DNA of 64,000 bases from Bimastos eiseni (lineage: Eukaryota > Annelida > Clitellata > Crassiclitellata > Lumbricidae): the NCBI GenBank assembly GCA_959347315.1, contig OY365810.1, forward strand, positions 3,824,967-3,888,966, in the 5' to 3' direction. The position numbers were made by a program, and so were the translations under genes. The notes under the pieces are model-generated. The model was not told the origin of the DNA. It did not search any database and was given only the letters and a program-made list of their open reading frames with translations. Position 1 is the stretch's first letter, and the number at the start of each line of letters is the position of its first letter. Below, piece after piece: positions 10,901 to 24,500 of this stretch.

Positions 10901-12594
10901 TGCCCTTCTACTTTCAATTTACTCTAGTTCATTATTATAAACTGCCCAAAATAATCTTCATTGCAGAGTCTCATTCAAATCTAATTACTATCAACAGCTC
11001 TCTCCAAAATAATACATCATGTGGCCAAAGTCAGTATGCAAGATGGCACGTAATAGAGTTACACTTGATTCTGCATCATAAATACAGTTTTTCGCACAAT
11101 TTCTTTGTACCAAACAAGGTAAACGTGTTTTCTTCCAGTTTCTCATGTGCCTAGATAAATAACATTGAAAATTGTAACATTTGTGCAATACCTGTAACCT
11201 GTTCATTTCCATAAAGTACTATAATAATGACATCCTGAAAGTTTTCTTCAGTGCATGAAAAACTTGGCAAGCAGTGGGTAACCATTGACAAAGGCATTTG
11301 GTATTTATGTACGAATACATCTACTTATATAGAGCCTATTGAGACCAGCACAATGAAATGTAACATGGAAAATACAAATTTCAAAAGAATCTACAATTAA
11401 GATAGTTTGGTAAGGTAGGTGCTTTTTACTGGATGCCTCTGTCAATGTTTGTCCAAAAATGTTTGTTGAACGATATGCTTTAATTAGAAATCTAAGTTCG
11501 TGTTTTACCCTGATCCATCCATTCTGTGGCCTTGCAATTTCCCTCATCTTGAAGACAACCCTGCACAACAGCACCACTGAAAACTCTTTCTAGTCATAAA
11601 TGGATTCTCTACATAACCTGATATCTTCCAATAATATTCTGACATGATGAGATCTTGTGAATAAGGATGTGCCCTTCAATTGGCTCTAAGTAGCTCTACA
11701 TAAACTGTCAACAGAAGAGCAAAACCAAAAACAGCCAAACGATTTCAAACCAATGACAGAACAGGCTTGAGTTTAGGATGCGGAGTTCACCAATCAAATC
11801 ATTCATAGTCTGTAAAACTACCAAAACTTTTCCCAGTAGCAGTAAGTTCAACAAAACCAGACAATATTCCACTATTTCCTCAGTGCTGACAACATTATAT
11901 GTTAGATTCTTTATTAATGCACATCTAAATTCAAAGTAAAAAATTCCAAAATGAGCTAATAACTGACTTTGACTACAAAGTATCATTTACCCAGTTGTGT
12001 CTCTAGTACTTACTTCTTTTCTTACATCTTCTTAATGCAATTACCTACTAAAGATCATATCATCAAATGGAATTGAGCAACTGAATGTTAAGGACCTCAT
12101 CAGTGCATCTGAACACGAGAGTCCTTGTGATTTATTACGAGTCGAGCTTCTACTAGTCACGACGTCTAATTAGAAAAGCAGTCCAATGAGCTTAACACGA
12201 GACACAACCATAGATATGTAGTGGAAGTGCCTTCATTATCCCCAACCTCGGCAAATGGCCTAATCCCTTTCCCCAATCTTCCCACTCACCATGTACTCAT
12301 CAGCCAACAAAAACAGTAATTTTCAAAATAACTCTCTGCCCTGGTGGGGAAATACTCTAAGTAACTTTGGGAAAACAAAAGCAGCACGACTCAATGCTTT
12401 CTAAAGTATAACCTCAGCCTACTGTCCTACAGAATGCATCACAAACCACGAGCGAAACTTTCCAGATAATAATATTACATCAAAACACGTAAACTTGAAT
12501 GGTAAAAAAGCTATGAAGATGACGAAAACGCCTTTCACGGCAAATTTTACACCAATCAAGACAATCAAGCTTTCAGTTAATGCGTTGCGGCGTC
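7933..12594. other. Intergenic / untranslated region
   Basis: No supported gene. It should contain the 3' UTR of the carrier gene (minus strand, stop at 12595). Only short ORFs without family resemblance occur. A dinucleotide region is listed separately, and a LINE 3'-tail relic with the GCGC stem-loop signature (minus orientation) is visible at about 9185-9230. Confidence 0.6.
9930..10150. repeat. CA-rich tract followed by TG-rich tract (imperfect inverted repeat)
   Basis: An (AC)n-like tract with interspersed CTA, CCT and GCG steps (9930-10055) is followed by a (GT)n-like tract with matching GTAG and TATAGG steps (10065-10150). The two halves are largely complementary and could fold back. 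Confidence 0.75.
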
Positions 12595-15500
12595 TCACGA
12601 CGCTGTTTCCCGCGGACTTCGATATTTCGGCAGGCGAAGACCGAACTTGGTTTCGATTCCCTCAAACGTTGCTAGGGCAAGACGATAGCCTCCGATGTGG
12701 TCAGGATTCGGAGGAAGTGTTTCCTCCAAGGTCGTTTTCAACGCTGATCCCTCGGGTCGCCTGAAATCATCAAAATGCTCCAAAAATAAATATTCTGCCA
12801 TTTAATAAATTGAAACTTACTACACTTACTTTACTTTTGAAGGGTTACTCCAATAAATGGTGTTCTTAGCACTCCAGGCACTGAAGTTTCCCAACACTTG
12901 ACGGTGCGTTTTCCTCCATGTGGTCACTCACCAAAATGGCCTCTTTCTTTTACCCAGGGACACCTCAAGCACCTTCTAACAGCTCTCGAAAAACTGTCTG
13001 CTATGTTCACTTGCACCCAGGGAGTTGGCTTGGAGCGTCTATGAATAGGTCTTCTCAAAAGGTGAAATGAACTATCATTCACACATAGAGATCAGCAAAG
13101 TCAAGACAACTGTCAACAGTTATGGACAGTATGCACACAAGCAAGTTATCCGAAACGTGGATTTCAAAACCAATATGCACACATGCCTTCACCAGGGTCT
13201 TCGAGGAGCTATATAAATTCAGAGGTCTTATATTTCACCTATCAAAGATACCTAAGCAGAGACACTCCAGTCTAAATGCCACCAGATGCACATAAATTCA
13301 CTGACAGTATCTGATTGAAGCAGGCATTGACAATGAGTTCGTAAACACGCTGAGTCTATTATAACATCTAAAACTGAATAAAACAATATCGATTTGTTGA
13401 TTCATTGCTAAAAGCAACGCTGACAAAAGCCCTAACATTGACGGCAGTAACAGTTCTGACATTCAAGCGCAGCTACACCAATTGACACTGACAGCAGTGC
13501 CGACACCGACAGTAATGACAACACCAAAAGTAATGGCATTGACACCTACTCTGTGACACACACTGGCGCTCACACTGACTGTAGCGCCGACAGTAGCAAC
13601 AGAAACTTCCATTGGCAAAACAGTTACAAAGCGCAACCGCCATCGACTGACAGTGCCACTGTCACCCACCTGCCACCGAAGTCGATGTAGAGAAGTCTCT
13701 GGAACATTTCGTACGTCATCAGCGTAACACCGAACTGAGGTGACGATCGAAGCACCCGAGCTATCGAAGAAAGACAATTGTTTCATTGAAGACAAGTGCC
13801 AGACCTAAGCCTAGATAAAGCAGGAGGGTGACAATAATTGTCTTTGATATGACAGAGCCCTAGGACCGTACCGAGCCATAATTGCGCCCTGTGCATAGCA
13901 TCAATTTGGAGCCCCATATTTTGAAAATAATGCATTTTATGGAATAATAGGTTATCCCATCCTGAAATTTGTGCCCTTTCCACATTTGCATCCGGGGTCT
14001 AGGCCCCGCTGGCACCCCCTTCAGTACGGCCCTGCAGAGCCCCATTAAACAGTATAATAAGAGTAAAATAAATTTTTAACGTGTGCAAGGCCACACCCAA
14101 ATGTGAACTGAGGAGCAGATAGTTAGTTGCCAGGAGAAGATGAACTTAGATTTCCAAATCTTTGAAAGTAAGGAATAGTGTTTTGGGCACGAGAGATGGT
14201 TGGAGCTTGTCGATTAGATTCTAATCGATCAGCTAAACAAACAATTATTTTCATTTTAGTCGATTAGCTACATGATTCTGCAACTTCTAATTCTAATCGT
14301 TAAGTAAATTTCAGCAGCAAATTCTAATTCTATTTGAATTTTGCCAATTCTAATTGAATAACAAATTTTTGTAGCAATTTAGCTAATCGACAAGCTAATC
14401 GATTAGACAAAGAACAAATTCTAATTCTAGTTACAAGATTCTGCCAATTCAAATTGATTACTAAATTTCAATCTCTAATTCTTATCAATTGACAATTTAA
14501 TTAATCATCATCAGGGTTACCAAAATGTTATTTATGAAGCTCCAGATGCATAAAGATTTGCCATATATTAACTACATCAATTACTGGTCTGTTGCATGTC
14601 ATGAAACAATTAAATTGACAAGTAAGAAACAAACGTATATTCTCAACCATAGAAAAAGCTTTTCTTAACACTCCACTCCTCTCTGGTGAGTACTTAACCA
14701 ATCATTTACCCAATCCCAGAGTCCAATCATGTACACACAAGTATTCAAGACATTGGAGAGAGCTGGCACAAACCTGGAGCGCCTTTCCAGAAAGCTTTTC
14801 CACCCTCCTCTTGCCAGATCTTCCTCGCACAATCGAACATTCCAGTGTAGGTAGTCTGTCCCTTCCTAGCAACCACCTGCAGACGCGTCTTGATGACGTC
14901 GGCCGGCGTTGCCAGGGCAGCAGCTGGGGCTCCTATTAATCAACAACCAGTGACAAACAATTAGAAAATCCTGCCACTGTTTGCACTCTGGCAGTGCCAG
15001 TCCCAAGCATGGATAAAGGAGGAGGGCGATCATTGTTATCACATAGTGTTGTTAAAATGAAACTACAGCATGGACATTGTTACGAACAGCAATGGAAAAG
15101 TTGCACAATGGTGTTGTCGTTACTGTCGGTGTCAGCACTGCTGTCGGTGTCAGCACTGCTGTCAGTGTCAATTGGTGCACTTGAATGTCGAAACTGTAAC
15201 TGCTGTCAGTGTTAGTGCTTTTGTCAGTGTTGCTTTCAGCAATGAATCAACAAATCGATATTAGTTTATCATTATCACTATCATCACCACCACCTTAATA
15301 ACCACCATCATTACCACGAACATCACACTAACATCAACACCACAACCACCCAACCACCAAATCAATTCTCCACCCAAGGCCCAAACTTTCATCTCTTTGT
15401 AACCACATTCCGAACACACATGATAGTCAACAATCTTTCACTCACCACGTAAAGGGCACCCCTCTTGCAGGAACTTCCTCCTGCAATGTCCTTGTCAAAT

Positions 15501-18500
15501 CTTCCTTTAATATAACCTTAAGGTTCTAAAACCGTTTGACCTCTTCACTTAGTGCAATAAAAAACATGATTGATTGATTGAAAAGAGGATTAGATGAAGT
15601 TGATTCCTAACCAGCGCATGTGGCAGACAGAAGAAGCGTTCCTAGACTGTTGTAACCGCTCTCGTTCGCCGTAAACTTCTTCATGTGAGCGTAGAGCGGG
15701 AAGTAGAGGGCTGAGAACGGAATGTCACGGGCAAAGCAAGCCCTCGCACCCTACGGATCGATAAGAAACACACCATAATCAATATCAATCAATCGATATC
15801 AAGCAATAATAAAAAATGACAGTGATGATGATGACGACGGTGATGATGATAAACAGTAAGAGAACAAAAAGTAATAATAGTAATAATAAGGGTAATAATG
15901 ACAATAATAAGCCACACAAGAATATAATGAATAACAGTAACAATATTTATGATTGTCAGTAAACCTAGGGCCAGAGATGACGTCTTCCCTACCCACTGCT
16001 AGGAATCAATCACTGCTTGGAATAGGGTGGAGAGATGAACATTTTGGGGGTCGTACTTCACCCTGACACACATATTAACTGGATCTATACTAGGGCAAAT
16101 CAGTCTTTCTACGCCTTGCACGTCCTTAGAGCCCGTGGGCTTCATGGCGTGGCCCTCCATGATGTTGTGCAGGTTACTACTCTAGCCCGCTTTCTATATG
16201 CGTCTCCATCATGGTATGGTTTCACTAATGCGACCCACCGCGCTCGTCTCAAAGCTGTTGTTTGGAAGCTGTTGTGACACAGGATGCTCCCTTCTGAACA
16301 ACTATCCTTTTGATGAACTCTGTGAACGAGTCGATGTCTCCTTTTTTCAACTCCATCCTCTCTAATCCTGACCACATTCTAAGGAATCTTCTTCCTCCCA
16401 TTAGGACTGTGGAGCACCAGTTGCATTCACTTGCTCATGCCAGGTCTGTTCCCGGGGCTGATAATATCACCCTGTGTGGCTTCGTTATAAGATTACTATA
16501 TTATCACCTAAACCCCCATTGACTTTCCTCCTGCCCGGCCTTCAGTTGCTATCCGGCATCCTACAGACACCCATGGCAGGTATTGAGATAACCTTGTAAA
16601 GGCCAAAGAATCCGAGATCCTTGATGACTGTTCCGGCTGCTATTCTCTTCGTGTGAGCCACTTCACCAGCCACTTGAAGTCGGATCTTAACAATCTCCAG
16701 AGGATTTGTAAACATCACTTGGCTGGCACCTGCCTACAATGGAAAAAATATACAACAGATCAAAAACACAAGTATGTAACTTGTAAATGCAACTCGTAAT
16801 TGTAATTTGAGATCATAATTAGCAATTTTAATCTACAAATGTAATTGCTTTAATTGCAATTTGCAATTGTAATGCACAGTCATAATATGTAATTACAAAT
16901 AGTAACTGCTAGTGAAATTCTTACTTTACATTGGTAATTTTTTGTTGTTATTTGTAATCATGATTTACAATTGTAATTTGTAGTCTTAATCTGCAAGCAA
17001 CCACGAGTAGACTTCTTAATAGGCGCTATATAAATATTAAAATGAATGAATGAATTGCATTTTCCCAAATATTAATCTGCATGTAAACACCTCTGAGATC
17101 ACCTTAGGACTTGCTATACAAGTACAACTGTTACATTATCCAATGAATATAAAAAAATAGAACAATATATAAACTAAATATATATGACAAAAATGAAGAT
17201 AACAATAGAGTAAGTAAAGATACATGACAAAAATGAAGATAACAATAGAGTAAGTAAAGATACATGACAAAAATGAAGATAACAATAAAGAGAACAATAT
17301 AGAAAGTAAATATACGTGACAAAAATGAAGATAACAATAAAGAGAACAATATAGAAAGTAAATATACATGACAAAAATGAAGATAACAAGAGTAAGTAAA
17401 GATACATGACAAAAATGAAGATAACAAGAGTAAGTAAAGAAACATGACAAAAATGCAAATGACAATAAAGAAAACAATAGAGAAAGTAATGATAGGTAAT
17501 AAAAACAAAGCTGACAGAGGAAATATACTTACGACACCCCCGGCTACGACCTCGGCCCACAGCGGAATCACTCCTTGTTTCGTAGTGAACTTATCTCGAA
17601 CGAAGTCGTTCATCTGGACAGAAAGGACAAAGGAAAATATTAAAACAATAGACAACCCATTGTAATTCTTATCTTTTCCTATCATTTCTCAAACTGCTTT
17701 TCGCCATAGACTGATTTTCATGTACCTCTTCCATTTACAATTACCTCTCCATTTCAATAATAACAAAATCACCCATTTATTCAGAGTTATGAAATTAATT
17801 GCTAAACATGTTCTCATGTCATTTCCCATAGCTAGACGACACATGTAATACAATAATAATAATAATAATAATAATATTAATAATAATAATAATGTTTTCC
17901 CACTTTACTGAGCAAGGCCTACTCATTGTCCCATTTGCTCACACAACCACTAAAAAAATTGTGCCTTCTCAGTGGTTGGCCCTTCGCTCTGGAAAGGCTC
18001 CTATTGGTGTTACACTTGTCCCCCAGGGTCTACTCTGACTCTTTTTATACTTACTTTACAGCTGTACTTTGATATCTAAGCTACAAATACAAAAGAAATC
18101 AAAATGTCTCTGAGCAAAGCTCCCCATCGACTGACCGTGAGCTTGATGGCCTTTTCCGGAGCGACACCAACGAGTTGAGGAGCGAGGCCGCGATAGAGGC
18201 CAATAAACCCTTCATGGCGAAGGACCTTCTTGAAGCAGTCGAAGCTGTTCTTGTACATGAGCTCGCCTACGTAGGATCCGGATCGCTGGTTCTGAATGCG
18301 GGTCTTAACGAGATCGATCGGATAGACGGTGGTTGCACCGATCGCTGAGACAGAGACATCGGAAGTCTTGATTCAGGTGTCAGTTCATTATCTTAATTAG
18401 AAGTAAATCTTAAGTAAATCGATTAGAATTATTAATACTCTGTACATACTAGGAAGCTCACTTGATTACTTGGACATCTGCTTTGCACCTCTGGACAATC

Positions 18501-21500
18501 CCTCTGAAATGACACAGCCTTCGTGAATAAGTTGGTACCCTTTGCTTAGCTTCTAAGTAGTACTTCAAAAATGTTGGGTAACCGAGACGCAAAATGGCTG
18601 TCTAAGCAAAAATCACAAGAGAAATCTGGGGGACATGAAAAACAGCCAAGGAAAGAACAGCCTTTGGAGGAAACGAATCTGGTAAAACGTGGGCTTTCGG
18701 GCAAGCTCCAAAATGATTCTAAGATACAGAATTGTAAGTTTAATCTACAAACATGCCCAGCATGAGTAATTTAAATTTGCCATTAGCCGAGAGATCTTCA
18801 CTGTTCAAACCTTCGTATGCATAAGGACTCTTGTGCCTACACAACATGTTCTAACCTGGATATTTTATTCCCAGTAGAGGCATTATAGGCAAGTAATATT
18901 AGTATTACTAGCCTATTAAAATACTGGTCAGCTTCATCGTACTAGGAATCCTGATGTAAAACGGTTGGATACGTGGATCATAAACTGAGCTACCTTATGA
19001 AACAATATAAAAGAGGAGAGAAACTCTTCTGTATACACTACACCTCTGATCCAACTACCACACACTAAACCCTGGACTATCAGATATGGTTTATTCAAAC
19101 AGCAATACAGCAAGAGCACGATACAGTCCTAGTAGATAAGTCGGTGCCCTGAAGTCAGCCTCAGTGCATTGCTTTAAAAACTCGAGTTCACAATAACAAT
19201 GTCAAATGCTCGTTAATCGATTACCTCCAGCAACCGAGCCAAGACCAAAACGATAGACGCTCTCGAGAACCTGGATGAGAACACCACGGCCATGACCTGC
19301 GTACTGCTCCTGGATCTTCTCCTACAGTAATTCAAAAGAGAAACACACCAGTGTATTGTAAGTATTTTGAAAAACTCTCTTACACTCACAGCATAAGTTA
19401 TACATAGGCGCTCTTGGCATGGGAAACCCAAGGTAATAGAACAGCTTTTCGGCAGTGAAAAGGAAAGGAAGTTGGGTCATCCGAAATCTCACACAACCCG
19501 ATGAATGGTCTCTTTACCATACAAATTGTACAAAGTACATTTCAGTTTCTGAATGATTTTATTGTGTAATGAAAATTTCATACTCCCATCAATATTCTAT
19601 ACCTCAAAAAATTGTAACACCTGAAAAGAAGAAGATGAGTCCGAGTGACAGATAGGTAGTTAGAGTAAGACCAAACTCAAATTCTAACACAAGAAATGTG
19701 CATGCCAAAACCTCTGCTTCAGAGAGATTGTTGAACAAAAGAACTCAACACAGTGTAGCTCAAAATACTCCATTTACGAAGAATGTAATGTATCATACGG
19801 AGAAGAGAGCGACAAACCTGGAGAGCCCTGGCTTGTATCCTGAACGGCAGTTTCTCGAGATCTAGCGGAGTCATGGACAGGATGTCGTTGTATGTGATCC
19901 GTCTGAAATTAAAAAGAATGCACTTACCTACTTTTCCACTAATTTAGTTACCACTCACCTTAACTCACTAAGACTGTTTGTAATACACTTACCTAAAACT
20001 ATAAGCTAGCGAGTTGTGTATTTAATCTATTTTATTTACGGATTTATAAAGCGCCTCTCACAGTACAACCTAGTCAGAGGCGCTCCCAGTGCGAAAAAAT
20101 CCTAGAGAAAAGAAAAGTCTTAAGAGAACGAGCAGAAACAGTTGCGCTATCAGATATGATGGTAGCACGAGTCACAACAGGAAGGCTGTTCCATAGCAAA
20201 GGGCCAACAGAGGCATAGGCACGATGATGTGCTGTGGCAGTTCTAGACTGAGGACTGAGGTACTAGAAGATCGTGATGGTCTAAAGAGCGGAGAGGACTT
20301 CCAGAGGTAGCCGAGATAGTTTGCTGATAAGATCACGACAATAGTGTGGAGCTTGACCCAACCACGCTCTGTATGTAAGAAAGAGAATTTGGAACTGAAT
20401 CCTATAAAATGCCGGCTTCTAAGTTTATATACAAAACACTAAACTCCATCATCCTCTTTCCTACCCAGACTGATGCCGAGCTTCGATGAGATGAAAGAGA
20501 ATGTCGACTTCCATTGGTGTAATCTGCGTGTACTTCTGCGCTTCGTGAAGAATCTCCTCTGTACAACAAAAACATTCAACAACATAACAATAACAATTTT
20601 AGTTTATCTTCAAGCTGACATCTGTACCACAGAATGATTACCAGTACTGTATGGATGAATGACGACAAGTTATAACAGGAGTCGAATTTAACCAAAATGT
20701 AACAGTTGCAGTAGGTATGCAGGTACTGTTAAATAGTGGCTTCTACAGTCTTGACTTCTACTGGAAAAAATTTCGGGTGTAAAGTTACATGTAAGATGCC
20801 ATTAGCCGACAGATCTCTTCAGCCATCTTCACTGTTCAGACCCTTGTACATGCAAGGACTGTGTGCTTCCAATCCTGTTCTGATCTGGATAGTCCAGTCC
20901 CAACAGAGGCATTACAGGCACGTAATATTATTATTACATGTTCATTATTACGTTTATTAATATTCTGCATTGCTGAGCATCGCATTCCTTTGACGAAGTA
21001 TCAATCAATTGTGCTGAGCAATTGTAACTGAAGGACTCGCTCAAGGTTCCTACAAGGTAACTGTCTCAGGGGAGGAAGATCAAGCCTGTACTGTGGATGC
21101 TACAAGGTGAGCGCTCTACCCAATAAGGGACTATGTGGGCAGTTCCTTAAGTAGAAATAGGTGGCACCAGTATGCACATAGGTCTAAAAAAAATTTTTAA
21201 TTGGCCATGCGTTGTTTATTTACGTTGTGCCGATCGATGGCTGGCATAAGAATTATAATTACGGATAAATACATAAATTTTATAATCTAAGTAACTTTTA
21301 GATTACTTTTGCATGAAGAACATACAGCACAACAACCAATCAACATCAAGCACACAATTTTACCTCGGGTAGCTTACCCACATTTGATACTGGCGCCATC
21401 TATTTCACATATTCCCCTATTTCTCATCACGTCCCATTGCGGTGTTGTTAGTGACTCACTGACTACTACTGACTGGTGCTCAAGGAAGACTACCATTATT

Positions 21501-24500
21501 ATTATTCATTGCCTCTCACTAACAATCTCTGACCACTATCAACTACTTCTGGCCACCATACTTGGACTACTATTGACTGACTACTATTGACTACCTCTGA
21601 ACACCCTTCTCTGACTGCCACTGCCATCTAGCTACCACTGGCTATTCCTACCTTTTGTAAGTTCCAAATCAAGATTTTCTTTAGCGGCCGAGGTGTAAAT
21701 CTGTTTGACGAGTTCCATGTTGTTGAGCAGAGAGATGAACGCAATGAAGTAGGCATAGGACACCTGCTTCATTCCGACCCCTTGACCCGACACCTAAATA
21801 TAGGGCGAAATCAATGAGGGCGAAATCAATGAGGGCGATCAGAGGAACCCTCTCAATTTCCCTTTCTATAGTTGTAGTTGATGAGAAAATTATACTATCT
21901 TCGTTTAATTTCATAAGATAAACATAATAAAATAATAATAATGATAATAAAATAATAATAATAATTTAGGTTTATTTTCCAACCAACAAACCACAGTATG
22001 ATCATAATAATAGTATGAATGAATGACGGGAAGTTATTATAAGTCTAATTAAATTGTCAGCAGCAATGCAAGGCGCCCATTACGTCATACATCTGATTCA
22101 ACCAATGCGGCTGCCTAGTGAATGAAGGGCTAGTCAACCTTACGGGATCGAACTCGGTTTCTCTAAATTGCATGCTTGCCTGTTATCCATTACTCTATGA
22201 CCCAACCCAATCTTAGTAAGTTTCACACTCATTGCAAGGCTATCAAATTGAAACAGATGTCACCAGGTATCAAGGTAAGTCTTACCTTTACTGGTATGCC
22301 TCTGTGGAGTTCTAGTTAGAGCATAAACTTAACATTTCCATCCATCCACCCATCCATACATCCATCCATCCATACATCCATCCATACATCCATACATCCA
22401 TCCATCCATCCATCCATCCATCCATCCACCCATCCATCCATCCATCCATCCATCCATACATCCATCCATCCATCCATCCATCCACCCATCCATCCATCCA
22501 TACATCCATCCATCCATCCATCCATCCACCCATCCATCCATACATCCATCCATCCATCCATCCATCCATCCATCCATCCACCCATCCATCCATCCATCCA
22601 TCCATACATCCATCCATCCATCCATCCATCCACCCATCCATCCATCCATCCATCCATCCATCCATCCATCCATCCACCCATCCATCCATACATCCATACA
22701 TCCATCCACAGCACGCATATAGTGCACACTCTAGATATCAACTGAGAGGCGCTCTCAGTCTGACTACAGTTAAAGATAACAGTTTTCTCTTAGATAATTT
22801 AAGTAAAGTAAGTTTTCAGTGATTAGAATGCGGATGAATACACTCCAGCCGCTCCACTTACCGACATGAGATTGTCCTTGACGAAATCTGACAACAGATG
22901 GCTCTTGAGTGACGTCATGATGTCGTAGAAGTGAAGAGGACTGATGAAGCCTTCATCGCTCTTGTCAAAACGAGAGAACGCCTGAAGTGCATGCTCCTCA
23001 TAGAAATCCTACAACTCACGTCAAACGGTTCAATGACAAATGGTTCACTCACAAGTTTTTACGAGAAATGGTTCATTGACAAATAAAGCTATCATTCGCT
23101 TATTGTATTCAGTAAATAAGAGGTTGGATTGATGAATTCTTACTGAAATCAAAGTTGGGTTTGCAGGCATTATTGCTTTCAAATCCAACTTTGATTTCAG
23201 TAAGAATTATTTTAATCGATCCAACTTTTATTTAAGCAAGAATTCTTTGCATTAGTCTAACTTCTATTTTGGCAATCATTATTTTCATCTATATAGTATC
23301 ATTTATTGAGGAATAATTTCTATTGATAATCAATTCAACTTGTACCTAAGCAAGCATTATAATTATCAATCGAACTTCTAATTTACCAGATACAGTGGGC
23401 GATAAAAGCTGCTTTGAATGATATTGCAATATTTTTAACAATAGAAAATTTCATTGAAAAAGATTGCTTGAAATAATTGAAACAAATGAAGTTGGAACAT
23501 TTAAATACAAATAATCTGCACTCTGCACAGTCCTACACGATTCCATGGCCATGGTTAAATGGCCGTGGTTCCAGGACATTGGTTCCAGGAACACGGTTCA
23601 AGGACCATCGTCCGGCCCTTGGTTCAGAGACTGTGGTTCAAGAACCATGGTTCCAGGATCTTGGTTCAAAGACTATGGTTTCAGGACTATGGTTCCACGT
23701 CCGTGGTTCCATGGCCGTGGTTCAAGGAACATGGTTCAGAGCTAGTCACTAGACAGCAAATAACCTGTAGTATTCTTGTGAATTGACAAGCATGGCGCAC
23801 TTAAGCAAATCCTATATCGGAAAGGCGGTTGAGAGGAGACTCACGTGAAGGAGTTGCGTGAATTCCGTGTAGGAGACGTCACGCTGTTTGTCTTTTCCGA
23901 AATGCAACAAGATGAACTTGGAGTCGAAGTTGAACGGTATGCGCCGGTGAAGGTCGGTCCGCTGGAGAACATCCTTAAATTCGTCTGAAATGATGCAACA
24001 ATACAAAACAATTGTATTTAATACAATGCAACTAAAATTGATACAATACAACTGAACTTACCTACCAGAGGGGCATAGAGTATCAGTGAACACACTCGGA
24101 CGCAGAGCTCAGGAACCGAGTTCGAGATCCGTATCTCCTGTAAGATTGACTAGTCCTTCTTTCGCTAAGCGGCGGCGTATGTTAAAATGAGATGTAAAAC
24201 ATAATAGGCGCCTTGCATGGCTGCCGACGGTCAAATTCGACTCCTCTAATAACTTATCATCATTCGTTCATACAGTCTGACAGTTTTAAATTAAAGAAAT
24301 ATTATTATTATTATAAGAAATATTATATTATTATTATTACCTATCTATCAACCTACTTCTCTACTTACTAACAAACTACCTACTCCCCACCTATCGATCA
24401 ACCTACATACCCCGGTCTGTCTACCCACTTAGATCCATTAACTTCTGCCGGGGCAAAATATCTCAAACAACATTTCATATGGGCATGACCAATGACCTAA

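Larger units (their letters stand above)
13670..14932 (-). other. SLC25A12/SLC25A13: Two carrier exons enclosed by the inverted repeat arms
   Basis: Exons 14932-14774 (third carrier signature, [11 protein letters not shown]) and 13760-13670 ([14 protein letters not shown]) with the intron between them sit between the two complementary arms. This arrangement is discussed in the findings. Confidence 0.75.

Noticed and set aside
17131..17685. Minus-strand hydrophobic ORF that looks like a membrane protein
   Set aside because: Its Phe/Leu/Cys-rich segments are the 40/56-bp minisatellite in translation, and it runs over the carrier exon 17613-17533 in the wrong frame.
22312..22741. Three overlapping Met-Asp-Gly-Trp-rich minus-strand ORFs
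   Set aside because: Translation of the CCAT microsatellite; all three frames look alike.
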